Part shown: positions 21,571 to 30,419 of the stretch, in pieces
Numbering within the stretch: the stretch's first letter is position 1
Layout: each line of letters starts with the position of its first letter
Source: an uncultured Mycobacterium sp.
GTDB lineage: Bacteria > Actinomycetota > Actinomycetes > Mycobacteriales > Mycobacteriaceae
NCBI GenBank assembly: GCA_900078375.1
Contig: FLQS01000020.1
Location: 1 to 64,000 of the forward strand
Direction of reading: 5' to 3'
Length of the DNA stretch: 64,000 bases
Program-made: the position numbers and the translations under genes
Notes under the pieces: generated by a model
The model's input: the letters and a program-made list of their open reading frames with translations, nothing else
Told to the model about the DNA's origin: nothing
Database searches by the model: none

Positions 21571-21900
21571 TTAGCGGGTGGCTGCGGCGCGCGGCAAGTT
21601 GACCAGGACACCCCCCTTCAGTCCACCGGGCTTCGTGGTGCCGCCGGTGTTGCCCGGCGCAGAGGCGACGACGATCGATCCACCGCTGCAGGTCACGGTC
21701 TTACCGTCGACGATGACGCTCTGACCCTCGTCGATGGGAATGTCGTAGCCGTCCTTGTCCGTGTAGTGGCAGCCACCGCCGTCGTTGTGGTTGATGGGCT
21801 GCGCATGGGCGGCGGCCGGGGCCAGGGCAACAAAGGCCAGAGCGCCGACGAGCGCCGCTGCGTATTTGAAGCCGGTCAGCTTGCGGGTCGAATTGTTCAT
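21571..21900 (-). CDS. Small secreted protein of unknown function
   Basis: 109 residues with a Sec signal peptide: basic MNNSTRKL, hydrophobic YAAALVGALAFVALAP, then AHAQP as cleavage site (about residue 34). The mature part is short, contains two cysteines (in GGGCHYTDK and VTCSGG) likely disulfide-bonded, and a Gly/Thr-rich tail. GAAGGAAA lies upstream of the ATG. I do not recognise the family. Confidence 0.7.
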   Translation of the reverse strand: MNNSTRKLTGFKYAAALVGALAFVALAPAAAHAQPINHNDGGGCHYTDKDGYDIPIDEGQSVIVDGKTVTCSGGSIVVASAPGNTGGTTKPGGLKGGVLVNLPRAAATR

Positions 21901-22310
21901 TGTGGGATTTCCTTCTCGGCTGGTTCGCTGTTGGTTGTTGAGAAGAAATGCTCCCGATTTGGCGAGGTCGGGGTAATCGCCCCGCGGCCAGACTTCATCT
22001 TCTGCGTGGGAAGCAATACCTATCCGCCAGGTAAGGGCCAGCGCACCCGGCGTACTTCCCTCCGTGCCAACAAGATTGACTCTCGCGGGAATAGGAATCG
22101 CCGCACTGCCTGTCCTGTATGCGACGTCATCAAGTGCGCCGGGTCGTAGTCACCGCTGACGTTCGACTGGCGTCGACGGAGATTGCCTTATCGCCGAGCA
22201 CATGTTTCGCCGGCGATCCGGGCTGTGACGTCACGTCGGCCGCAGCAGAAATTGTCACCGCGAAAGCGACAGCGGCCCTTGATATGGACGGTTGTACCCT
22301 TCAACGCAAG
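21901..22310. other. Gene-free stretch before tRNA-Tyr
   Basis: About 400 bases without a convincing gene on either strand. The left end carries the ribosome binding site and presumably the promoter of the small secreted protein. No repeat or attachment site was recognised in the rest. Confidence 0.5.
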
Positions 22311-22334
22311 CAGGCCCCCTCGAAAGGGGGCCTG
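22311..22334 (-). terminator. Terminator hairpin after tRNA-Tyr
   Basis: Perfect inverted repeat CAGGCCCCCT-CGAA-AGGGGGCCTG immediately downstream of the tRNA 3' end on the minus strand. Strong 10-bp stem with a four-base loop. Confidence 0.8.
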
Positions 22335-22341
22335 ACCTGGG

Positions 22342-22424
22342 TGGCAGGTACAAGATTCGAACTTGTGTAGGCTTTCGCCGACGGATTTACAGTCCGCTCC
22401 CATTGGCCGCTCGGGCAACCTGCC
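22342..22424 (-). tRNA. tRNA-Tyr (anticodon GTA)
   Basis: On the minus strand the sequence begins GGCAGGTTGCCCGAGCGGCC, has the anticodon loop CTGTAAA, a long variable arm, the T-loop region GTTCGAATC and the closing acceptor strand ACCTGCC with discriminator A. The long variable arm and GTA anticodon identify tyrosine. CCA is not encoded. The 3' end faces the accessory block on the left, the orientation in which tRNA genes act as integration sites. Confidence 0.93.
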
Positions 22425-22530
22425 TGGGTGCGCCGTACCGGGGATCCGGTTTGGTGCGACTAGCAGGGTACAACGAGCATGTACCCCAGACACAAACCGG
22501 CCGATCACGTCAGGGAAGGGAACGAGTCCA

Positions 22531-23022
22531 ATGGCGGATTCATCGTTCGACATCGTGAGCAAGGTCGACCGCCAAGAGGTCGACAACGCACTGAACCAGG
22601 CAGCCAAGGAGCTGAGCACCCGGTTCGACTTCCGCGGCACCGACACCACCATCGCGTGGAAGGGCGACGAAGCCATCGAGATCGTCAGCTCCACCGAGGA
22701 GCGGGTCAAGGCCGCACTCGACGTCTTCCAGGAAAAGCTGGTTCGCCGCGACATCTCCATGAAGGCGTTCGATGCCGGAGACCCGCAGGCCAGCGGCAAG
22801 ACCTACCGGATCACCGGCGGTCTGAAGCAGGGTATTGACCAGGAGCACGCCAAGAAGATCAACAAGCTGATCCGCGACGAGGGCCCCAAGGGTGTCAAAA
22901 CCCAGATCCAGGGTGAGGAGATCCGGGTCAGCTCCAAGAAGCGCGACGATCTGCAGGCTGTGCAGGCCTTGCTGCGGGGCGCCGACCTCGACGTGGCACT
23001 GCAGTTCGTCAACTACCGGTAG
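22531..23022 (+). CDS. yajQ: YajQ-family nucleotide-binding protein
   Basis: 163 residues starting [20 protein letters not shown], the family's very conserved N-terminus, which selects this ATG over upstream in-frame extension. Also conserved: [19 protein letters not shown] and LQFVNYR at the end. YajQ proteins bind nucleotides (c-di-GMP in some proteobacteria); the mycobacterial role is not established. The gene corresponds in order to Rv0566c. Confidence 0.93.
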   Translation: MADSSFDIVSKVDRQEVDNALNQAAKELSTRFDFRGTDTTIAWKGDEAIEIVSSTEERVKAALDVFQEKLVRRDISMKAFDAGDPQASGKTYRITGGLKQGIDQEHAKKINKLIRDEGPKGVKTQIQGEEIRVSSKKRDDLQAVQALLRGADLDVALQFVNYR

Positions 23023-23091
23023 GTCCTCGCCCCGGCAACGGTCAGTGCTTAGTGTGGTGACCATCACTACACGCACGAAGCGAGGACTGCG

Positions 23092-24612
23092 ATGACCGCT
23101 ACCCCGGACACCGAGCCCGTACCCACCGAGCAGGACGCCGGGTCCTACGACGTCGTGATCATCGGCGCGGGATTTTCCGGTCTCGGCGCGGCCTACCGCA
23201 TCACCGAACGCAACCCCGGCGTGCGCTACGTCGTCCTCGAACGCCGCGATCGCATCGGCGGCACCTGGGACCTGTTCCGCTACCCCGGTGTCCGCTCGGA
23301 CAGCAGCATCTTCTCGCTGTCCTGGCCGTGGGAACCGTGGACCCGTAAGGAAGGCGTCGCCGACGGCGACCACATCCGCGAATACATGGAGGACACCGCC
23401 CGCAAGCGCGGCATCCTCCCCCACATCCACTTCGGCACCCACGTGCAGTCCGCCGACTGGGATTCAGCCACCGACACCTGGACGGTGCACACCAAGGACG
23501 GCGCAACGGGAGCTCTGACGACCTACCGTGGCCGCTTCGCGTTCTTCGGGTCCGGCTATTACAACTACGACGAGGGCTACACCCCGGACTTCCCCGGCTT
23601 GGAGACGTTCAAGGGCGCAAGAGTGCATCCGCAGTTCTGGCCCGAAGACCTCGACTACGCCGGCAAGAAGGTGATCGTCATCGGTAGCGGGGCCACCGCC
23701 GTCTCGCTGATTCCCGCGCTGGCACAGAAGGCGGCCAAGGTCACCATGCTGCAGCGCTCGCCGACCTATCTGCTGGCCGGGTCGCGGGTCAACCCACTCA
23801 TCGAGCTCGTCCGAAAGTTCACTCCGCGCAAGGTCTCTCACGCTTTTGCGCGCTATTTCGCGGTGGCGTTCGAAAGCATGGTCTGGTTCTTGGCCCGGAC
23901 CGCCCCTGGGCTGGCCAGAAACATCATCAGGGGGCAGAACATCCGGGAATTGCCCGAGGGCTATCCGGTCGACGTGCACTTCAACCCGAACTACAACGTG
24001 TGGGATCAGCGGCTGTGCCTGGTGGCCGACGGCGACCTGTTCGAGGCCATCTCATCCGGTCGCGCCGAGGTGGTCACCGACCATATCGACCACTTCGACG
24101 AGACCGGCATCACGCTGAAATCGGGCCAGCACCTGGACGCCGACATCATCGTCACCGCAACCGGCCTGCAACTGCATGCCCTCGGCGGTGTGCGAATCAC
24201 GTTGGACGGCAATGAGATCAAGCCACAAGAGCGGTTCTCCTACAAGGCGTTCATGCTCGAGGACGTGCCCAACCTGATCTGGTGCATCGGCTACACCAAT
24301 GCGTCGTGGACGCTGCGCGCCGACATGACCGCCCGCTCGGCGGCAAAGTTGATCGCGCACATGAGATCTCATGGCTACACCCATGCCTTCCCGCACCTGG
24401 GCGGTGAGCCGCTCGCCGAGAAGCCGGCGTGGGACATTCAGGCAAGCTACGTGCTGCGCAACCTGCACGCCCTGCCCAAGTCGGGGCTCAAACGGCCGTG
24501 GGTGGTGCGGCAGAACTATCTCGCCGACGCCTTCGACCACCACTTCATCGACAAGGTCGACGAGAACATGACGTTCGGGCGGGTGGCCAGCCCCGCGCGA
24601 GTCGCCGGTTAG
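23092..24612 (+). CDS. Baeyer-Villiger-type flavin monooxygenase (Rv0565c-like)
   Basis: 506 residues. The first Rossmann motif is IIGAGFSGLGAAYR (23-36), the second VIGSGATAVSL, and between them is the Baeyer-Villiger fingerprint in FKGARVHPQFWP (F-x-G-x-x-x-H-x-x-x-W-P). These enzymes use FAD and NADPH to insert oxygen next to ketones or oxidise thioethers; relatives EthA and Rv0565c activate thioamide prodrugs. The natural substrate is unknown. Gene order (yajQ, this gene, gpsA) agrees with the M. tuberculosis neighbourhood. Confidence 0.9.
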   Translation: MTATPDTEPVPTEQDAGSYDVVIIGAGFSGLGAAYRITERNPGVRYVVLERRDRIGGTWDLFRYPGVRSDSSIFSLSWPWEPWTRKEGVADGDHIREYMEDTARKRGILPHIHFGTHVQSADWDSATDTWTVHTKDGATGALTTYRGRFAFFGSGYYNYDEGYTPDFPGLETFKGARVHPQFWPEDLDYAGKKVIVIGSGATAVSLIPALAQKAAKVTMLQRSPTYLLAGSRVNPLIELVRKFTPRKVSHAFARYFAVAFESMVWFLARTAPGLARNIIRGQNIRELPEGYPVDVHFNPNYNVWDQRLCLVADGDLFEAISSGRAEVVTDHIDHFDETGITLKSGQHLDADIIVTATGLQLHALGGVRITLDGNEIKPQERFSYKAFMLEDVPNLIWCIGYTNASWTLRADMTARSAAKLIAHMRSHGYTHAFPHLGGEPLAEKPAWDIQASYVLRNLHALPKSGLKRPWVVRQNYLADAFDHHFIDKVDENMTFGRVASPARVAG

Positions 24613-24698
24613 GGGAAACGGCCAGCAACTGCGAGACATCGCAGCCCAGTTTCCGAACTCCACGTGAACTATGGGGTGTTCGCAATACCCTGAACGCC

Positions 24699-25724
24699 AT
24701 GACGTCTGATCGCCGCGAACCCAAAGTTGTCGTCCTCGGTGGCGGATCCTGGGGTACCACCGTCGCATCCATCTGCGCCCGCCGGGGGCCGACCCTGCAG
24801 TGGGTGCGCTCGGAGGAGACCGCCAAGGACATCAACGAGAACCACCGCAATTCCCGCTACTTGGGTGATGACGTCGAACTCTCGGAAACCTTGCGCGCCA
24901 CCACCGATTTCACCGAGGCCGCCAACTGCGCCGACGTCGTCGTCATGGGTGTGCCCTCGCACGGCTTCCGCGGCGTGCTCGCGGAGCTGAGCAGGGAACT
25001 GCGCCCCTGGGTGCCCGTCGTGAGCCTGGTCAAGGGCCTCGAACAAGGCACCAATATGCGGATGAGCCAGATCATCGATGAGGTTCTGCCCGGCCACCCG
25101 GCCGGCATCCTCGCCGGCCCCAACATCGCACGCGAGGTCGCCGACGGGTTCGCGGCCGCGGCAGTGCTGGCCATGCCGGATCAGCACCTGGCCGCCAACC
25201 TCGCGAAGATGTTCCGCACCAAGCGGTTCCGCGTCTACACCACCGACGATGTCGTCGGCGTCGAGATTGCCGGCGCGCTGAAGAACGTCTACGCCATCGC
25301 CGTCGGCATGGGCTACTCGTTGGGTATCGGCGAAAACACCCGGGCGCTGGTGATGGCCCGCGCGGTGCGGGAGATGTCGCGGCTCGGCGAGGCCGTCGGC
25401 GGCCACCGTGACACCTTCTCCGGCCTGGCCGGCATGGGCGACCTCATCGTCACCTGCACGTCCAAGCGCAGCCGCAACCGCCATGTCGGCGAAGAACTGG
25501 GCTCAGGCAAGACCATTGAGGACATCATCGCCTCGATGAACCAGGTCGCCGAGGGCGTCAAGGCCGCCAGCGTGATCATGGAGTTCGCCGAAAAATACGG
25601 ACTGAACATGCCGATCGCCCGGGAAGTCGATGCGGTGGTCAATCACGGCGCCAACGTCGAGCAGGCCTACCGCGGCCTGATGGCCGAGAAGCCCGGCCAC
25701 GAGGTCAACGACTCACACTTCTAG
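24699..25724 (+). CDS. gpsA: NAD(P)H-dependent glycerol-3-phosphate dehydrogenase
   Basis: 341 residues. VVLGGGSWGTTVAS is the NAD-binding motif near the N-terminus, followed by the GPN-IAREVADG and GALKNVYAIAVGM regions with the catalytic lysine typical of GpsA. It reduces dihydroxyacetone phosphate to sn-glycerol 3-phosphate for phospholipid synthesis. The start at MTSDRREPK was chosen because the preceding in-frame stretch does not look like the family. Equivalent to gpdA1 (Rv0564c). Its stop lies five bases from the convergent gene. Confidence 0.93.
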   Translation: MTSDRREPKVVVLGGGSWGTTVASICARRGPTLQWVRSEETAKDINENHRNSRYLGDDVELSETLRATTDFTEAANCADVVVMGVPSHGFRGVLAELSRELRPWVPVVSLVKGLEQGTNMRMSQIIDEVLPGHPAGILAGPNIAREVADGFAAAAVLAMPDQHLAANLAKMFRTKRFRVYTTDDVVGVEIAGALKNVYAIAVGMGYSLGIGENTRALVMARAVREMSRLGEAVGGHRDTFSGLAGMGDLIVTCTSKRSRNRHVGEELGSGKTIEDIIASMNQVAEGVKAASVIMEFAEKYGLNMPIAREVDAVVNHGANVEQAYRGLMAEKPGHEVNDSHF

Positions 25725-25729
25725 TCGGC

Positions 25730-26287
25730 TCAGCCCGGGAACGACGGCATAAACGGGTTGGTGTTCTTCGGCCGATCCAGCATCGGACTGGGACCCGAGG
25801 TAAACGAGCCGCCCGGGCCGACGACGAAGCCGACCTGATCGTGGTTGTTCACGCAGGCGACCGTGCCACCACCGTCGACGCCGCAGCTGATGTCGCGAAA
25901 GCTCAGCCGCGTGTTCGGCGGCAACGGCTTGACGTCACCGGCAGCGGCGTAGATCGACGCGCCAGTGCTCGAGAACCCCGGCTCACCGGAGGGGCCTGCA
26001 CTGACCAGGTTCGCCCCGCCGGGCGCGCCTGGTAGCGCACCGCTGCAGCCGTAGCTGCCGTTGCCCTTGTCCAAAACGCAGGTCACGCCGGGCGGACCGG
26101 CGAACGCGTACCAGTTGCCGCCCATCGCCGCGTAAGCCACCGGGCTCACCGGCGGGTAGGCGTTGACGTTGGGAAGGACTGGGGCCGGCGCCGCGTCAGG
26201 GTCGGCCAGAGCCACACCCGGTACACCGATCGCAGCTGCCCCCGCAGCGCTCACCAGGCCGATCAGGATTCTGCTCAGCATCACCAC
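25730..26287 (-). CDS. Secreted protein of unknown function
   Basis: 185 residues; MLSRILIGLVSAAGAAAIGVPGVALADPD is a clear Sec signal with cleavage after ALA. The mature protein has paired cysteines (GVTCVLDKGNGSYGCSG and ISCGVDGGGTVACVN) and a proline-rich C-terminus ending PFMPSFPG. This pattern is common in small secreted mycobacterial proteins without assigned function. The start could equally be the ATG two codons in. Confidence 0.75.
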   Translation of the reverse strand: MVMLSRILIGLVSAAGAAAIGVPGVALADPDAAPAPVLPNVNAYPPVSPVAYAAMGGNWYAFAGPPGVTCVLDKGNGSYGCSGALPGAPGGANLVSAGPSGEPGFSSTGASIYAAAGDVKPLPPNTRLSFRDISCGVDGGGTVACVNNHDQVGFVVGPGGSFTSGPSPMLDRPKNTNPFMPSFPG

Positions 26288-26438
26288 ACCCTACGTAAGC
26301 GCCGCTCGCGGCGCAGTCTGCGCACTTGCCTCATCCTTCGACCGAACCACCCCGATTCGTTACCGTGGCGGCCCATTCCGACCGGCACGTTCGCGTCAAT
26401 TTCGGCTGGCCGCGGCCTACACTTGAACGATCCCGAGT

Positions 26439-27389
26439 TTGACCTGGAGAGGCCGTTCGGTGCGCAGCCACATGACGAGGCCGCTGCGCGGAGGCGCTGC
26501 GGTGCTAAGCCTCGCCCTCTCGACCATGGTCCTGGCCGCAACGCATCCGCAGGCCGTCAGCACTCCCGTCGTCGGCCTGGCCGCGATGGTCTTCGACAAC
26601 ACCGCTGCCAACCCCGTCGGTGACGCCATGGTCGGCATCTTCAACTACAAGGCTTTGCAACCCGACCCCGACGGCGGAGTGCTGTCGATCGGTGGCGGCT
26701 CGGACGACGCCGCCACCCTTGCCGAACTTCTGGATTCGACCGATCCGTCGAACAACGCCTTCCACATCAACTACGAATTCGATGCCGGCGCAAGGGTTCA
26801 GGTACTCACCGTCTTCACCGACGACAACGCGCCGGCCAAGCGCGACGCCAAACGGCCCGTCGACCACGCCGGTGGGGTCGACTGCACCGGCGCCATGATC
26901 TGCCACACCGATCCGCGCACCCAGACCACCACCGTCACCTATCCGGACGGCGTCGTGGCGGTGGTCGAACGCATCAACGACCTCGCCGTCGTCGCCTCCG
27001 AGGCGCTCGGCGCTGCCGTGTTGGGTCACCTGAACCCGGCCCCCAACGACGCATCCGCGCCCCAGTCTCCCCCGCCGGCGTCGGCGCCCACCGCCCCTGC
27101 TCCTGCTCCCGCTGCCGCCGCCGATCCGACACCTGACGGCCCGCCAGCGGCGCCCGCCGCCAGTACCGGACCGCGCCTCAACGTGGTGCGGCCGGCACCA
27201 GACTTCACCCCGGGGCGTTCCGGATCTTCGACCCCGCCCGGGGCCAAATCCGACCTGTCCGATACGACCGACAAGTTCGTCAACGACGTGCTGAGCCGGG
27301 TCTCGGACACGGTGAATCGGTTGCTCAACCCTGCTAATACGCCCTCGGGGATCGGCAAAGTGGGTAGCCCGCCGCCGGCCGGCGAATAG
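26439..27389 (+). CDS. Secreted Ala/Pro-rich protein of unknown function
   Basis: 316 residues; an alternative ATG at 26472 (MTRPLRGGAAVL) gives a more regular signal peptide ending near HPQA. Residues about 40-190 form a globular segment with two cysteines (VDCTGAMICH). Residues about 200-260 are a Pro/Ala-rich linker (SAPTAPAPAPAAAADPTP). The C-terminal segment is short and amphipathic (FVNDVLSRVSDTVNRLLNP). Exported or surface protein; family not recognised. Confidence 0.7.
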   Translation: MTWRGRSVRSHMTRPLRGGAAVLSLALSTMVLAATHPQAVSTPVVGLAAMVFDNTAANPVGDAMVGIFNYKALQPDPDGGVLSIGGGSDDAATLAELLDSTDPSNNAFHINYEFDAGARVQVLTVFTDDNAPAKRDAKRPVDHAGGVDCTGAMICHTDPRTQTTTVTYPDGVVAVVERINDLAVVASEALGAAVLGHLNPAPNDASAPQSPPPASAPTAPAPAPAAAADPTPDGPPAAPAASTGPRLNVVRPAPDFTPGRSGSSTPPGAKSDLSDTTDKFVNDVLSRVSDTVNRLLNPANTPSGIGKVGSPPPAGE

Positions 27390-27504
27390 TGATCGCCGAC
27401 ACCCACCAGGTGTAAAAGTCGCCGGATCGGGAAACGCAACGACGGTCCCCGTGCGTGATGCACATCAAACGAGCGCCACGACAAGGCAATTCGCGTAAGG
27501 ACCC

Positions 27505-28416
27505 ATGAATTCACTCACAACGACGTATCTGGCTGCCGGCAAGTGGCAGGACTTCTGGATCGGAAACCTGGGCGAGTGGCTGCGCACCAAGGGCCTGCAC
27601 ATCGTGCTGGTGATCGCTGCCGCCATACTGGCCACCCGACTCATCCGCTGGATCGCGGGCAAGATCGCCCAACGTCTCGACGCAGGCCACGAGCTGGTGC
27701 GCTCGGAGAGCGCCAAGCACCGTGCCGCGGTGGCCTCAGTGATCTCGTCGGTGGCCATCGCCATTCTCTATGTGGTGGTTTCCGTCGACGTCTTCGACCA
27801 ACTCGGCCTGCCGATCGGCTCGCTGGTCGCGCCGGCGGCAGTGCTGGGCGCCGCACTGGGTTTCGGCGCCCAGCGGATAGTGCAGGACCTGCTCAGCGGG
27901 TTTTTCATCATCACCGAGAAGCAATACGGATTCGGCGATCTGGTGGCGTTGACGGTCACCGGATCGTCGGAGGCGCAGGGCACCGTGGAGGACGTCACCC
28001 TGCGGGTGACCAAGCTGCGCACCAGTGACGGCGAGGTGTTCACCATCCCCAATGGCCAGATCGTCAAGGCGCTGAACCTGTCCAAGGACTGGGCCCGCGC
28101 CGTCGTCGACATCCCGGTGCCCGCCAGCGCGGACCTCAACAAGGTCAACGACGTGCTGCACGAGGTCGCGTCGGCCGCCACCACCGACGCCCGCCTGGAC
28201 CAATTGCTGCTCGACGAACCCTCACTGATGGGGGTGGAAAGCATCAAGCTGGACACCGTCAACCTGCGGATGGTGGCCCGCACCCTGCCCGGCAAGCAGT
28301 TCGAGGTCGGCCGGATGCTCCGGTCGATGGTGTTGCGCTCGCTGCGTGAGGCCGGAATCGCCAGCCCCGCCAAGCCGGCGACCGTTGAAGCCGTGGCGAG
28401 CACCAGCTCGGGTTAA
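27505..28416 (+). CDS. MscS-family mechanosensitive channel
   Basis: 303 residues. Hydrophobic helices lie near the N-terminus (HIVLVIAAAILATRLI), then about residues 75-95, then the pore helix LVAPAAVLGAALGFGAQRIVQDLLSGFFII, the hallmark of MscS. The beta domain follows with GDLVALT and VTKLRTSDGEVFTIPNGQI. It releases solutes on hypo-osmotic shock. Convergent with htpX; the spacer holds a dispersed repeat. The Ser/Gly-ending tail has no extra domain. Confidence 0.9.
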   Translation: MNSLTTTYLAAGKWQDFWIGNLGEWLRTKGLHIVLVIAAAILATRLIRWIAGKIAQRLDAGHELVRSESAKHRAAVASVISSVAIAILYVVVSVDVFDQLGLPIGSLVAPAAVLGAALGFGAQRIVQDLLSGFFIITEKQYGFGDLVALTVTGSSEAQGTVEDVTLRVTKLRTSDGEVFTIPNGQIVKALNLSKDWARAVVDIPVPASADLNKVNDVLHEVASAATTDARLDQLLLDEPSLMGVESIKLDTVNLRMVARTLPGKQFEVGRMLRSMVLRSLREAGIASPAKPATVEAVASTSSG

Positions 28417-28418
28417 AT

Positions 28419-28450
28419 CCCCGGGTCGCTGCGCTCCTGCCCGCCGGACC
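28419..28450 (-). repeat. 32-bp dispersed repeat, single copy
   Basis: The minus strand differs at one of 32 positions from the two tandem copies at 30440-30471 and 30476-30507. The core reads GGCGGGCAGGAGCGCAGCGA on this copy. It fills the spacer between mscS and htpX and touches the htpX stop codon. Confidence 0.7.
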
Positions 28451-29316
28451 TAATACCCCGCCATCTTCTCCAGCCGGGCGATCCGATCCGAGATCGGCGG
28501 ATGGGTCGAAAACAGCTTGCCGATCTTCTCGCTGGCACGGAACGGGCTGGCGATCATCAAGTGCGCCTGGTCGGCCAGCTGCGGCTCGGGGGGCAGCGGC
28601 GCGTTCTCCACCCCTCCGCTGATCTTGCGCAGCGCGGAGGCCAGTGCCAGCGGGTCACCGGAGAGCTCCGCCCCGGACGCGTCGGCCTGATACTCCCGCG
28701 AGCGGGACACCGCCATCCGGATCACCGTCGCAGCGATCGGACCGAGCAGTGAAACCAGCAGCAGAGCAAAGGGATTGGCACCGCCTTCGCGGTTGCCGCC
28801 GCTGAACATCCCGGCGAATAACGCGATGTTGGCCAGCGCGGTGATTACCGAGGCCAACGCGCCGGCCACGCACGAGATCAGGATGTCGCGGTTGTAGACG
28901 TGCGAGAGTTCGTGGCCCAGCACCGCGCGCAGTTCACGCTCACTGAGCAGGTCGAGGATCCCGGTCGTCACACACACCGCGGCGTTGCGCGGGTTGCGAC
29001 CGGTGGCGAAGGCGTTCGGGTTGGCGGTGTCGCTGATGTAGAGCCGCGGCATCGGCTGATGGGCGGTGGTAGCCAGCTCCCGCACCATGGAGTAGATCTG
29101 CGGGGCCTGCACCTCGGTGATCGGCTGTGCGTGCATGGCGCGCAGCGCCAGCTTGTCGGAGTTGAAGTAGACGTAGACGTTCATGCCGATGGCGAACACC
29201 AGGGCCAGGAACATGACGTTGCGACCGAACAGCGAACCCATGAAGACGATCAGCGTCGACATACCGACAAGCAGCATGAACGTCTTCAACGAGTTGGCGG
29301 CAGGATGCCACGTCAT
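28450..29316 (-). CDS. htpX: Membrane zinc protease HtpX
   Basis: 288 residues. Two N-terminal membrane helices ([18 protein letters not shown] and [18 protein letters not shown]), the zinc motif HELSH in [15 protein letters not shown], a second pair of hydrophobic segments, and [13 protein letters not shown] supplying the third zinc ligand. HtpX degrades misfolded membrane proteins in stress. A GAGGAATTC ribosome binding site sits before the ATG. Same strand as the prenyl synthase gene upstream, 75 bases apart. Confidence 0.95.
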   Translation of the reverse strand: MTWHPAANSLKTFMLLVGMSTLIVFMGSLFGRNVMFLALVFAIGMNVYVYFNSDKLALRAMHAQPITEVQAPQIYSMVRELATTAHQPMPRLYISDTANPNAFATGRNPRNAAVCVTTGILDLLSERELRAVLGHELSHVYNRDILISCVAGALASVITALANIALFAGMFSGGNREGGANPFALLLVSLLGPIAATVIRMAVSRSREYQADASGAELSGDPLALASALRKISGGVENAPLPPEPQLADQAHLMIASPFRASEKIGKLFSTHPPISDRIARLEKMAGY

Positions 29317-29391
29317 GAATTCCTCCTACGAGCAAACGCACTCTCTGCGGAGATTAACGCCTCGAACCGACTGCGAGGTTCCGCGAATCGC

Positions 29392-30399
29392 TTAGCCGTG
29401 CCGGTTGATTGTGTAGTCCATCAACGAAGCCAAGGCCCGACGGCCCGGCCCGTCGGGCAACCCGGCCAGCTCCTCACCAGCCTGATCGGCATAACGCTGG
29501 ACAGTGGCCTTGGCTTTGGCGATGCCGTCTCCGGAACGGAGCAGCGCCAGCGCCTCGGCCAGTGCATCGTCGTCGTCGATCGGGCCTCGCACCAGTTCCC
29601 GCAGCCGGTCGGCGTCGCGACCGGTCTCATTCAAGGCATACAGCACCGGAAGCGTGTGCACGCCTTCCCGCAGGTCGGTGCCCGGTAGCTTGCCCGACTC
29701 GTCGGGGTCACTGTCGATGTCGATGATGTCGTCGGAGATCTGGAACGCGGTGCCGACGATGCCGCCGAGCCGGCTCAGCCGCTCGACCTGATCCTCAGTG
29801 CCGCCGGCGAAGGTGGCCCCGAAACGGCCCGACGCCGCGATCAAGCAGGCGGTCTTCTCGTAGACCACCTTCAGGTAATGCTCGACCGGATCGACGCCGG
29901 ACGTGTTGCCCTTGGTCTCACGCATCTGGCCCGTCACCAGCTGGGCGAACGTCTCGGCGATGATGCGCACCGCGTCCGGGCCAAGCCGGCTGACCAGCCG
30001 CGACGCCGTCGCGAACAGATAGTCGCCGGCCAGGATCGCGATGTTGTTGCCCCAGCGGGCGTTGGCACTGGGCGCCCCGCGGCGCATCTGCGCCTCGTCC
30101 ATCACGTCGTCGTGATACAGCGTCGCCAGGTGCACCAGCTCGATCACCGCACCGGCCACCGTCACCTGCCAGGCGTCCGGATCGGGGCCGATCTGCGCCG
30201 AGAGCACGGTGAACAGCGGCCGGAACCGCTTGCCGCCGGCCTCGAAGAGATGCACCACGGCCTCGGTCATCAGCTCGTCACCGCCGCGCAGTTCGGTGCT
30301 CATGAGCTCTTCGACACGGCCCACCCCGTCGCGGACACTCTTGGCGAACGCGGGGTCACCAAAGTCCACCCCTGCTACCACCGTCGCCGGAGTACTCAC
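29392..30399 (-). CDS. grcC1: Polyprenyl diphosphate synthase (GrcC1-like)
   Basis: 335-residue trans-prenyltransferase with both Asp-rich motifs, DDVMDEAQMRRG and DDIIDIDSD, and GKLPGTDLREGVHTLP. It elongates allylic diphosphates with isopentenyl diphosphate; the menaquinone context suggests the side chain of menaquinone. Starts with GTG and lies 20 bases from the divergent menJ gene, so both may share a promoter region. Corresponds to Rv0562. Confidence 0.93.
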   Translation of the reverse strand: MSTPATVVAGVDFGDPAFAKSVRDGVGRVEELMSTELRGGDELMTEAVVHLFEAGGKRFRPLFTVLSAQIGPDPDAWQVTVAGAVIELVHLATLYHDDVMDEAQMRRGAPSANARWGNNIAILAGDYLFATASRLVSRLGPDAVRIIAETFAQLVTGQMRETKGNTSGVDPVEHYLKVVYEKTACLIAASGRFGATFAGGTEDQVERLSRLGGIVGTAFQISDDIIDIDSDPDESGKLPGTDLREGVHTLPVLYALNETGRDADRLRELVRGPIDDDDALAEALALLRSGDGIAKAKATVQRYADQAGEELAGLPDGPGRRALASLMDYTINRHG

Positions 30400-30419
30400 C
30401 CTGCCAACATACTGGGAGC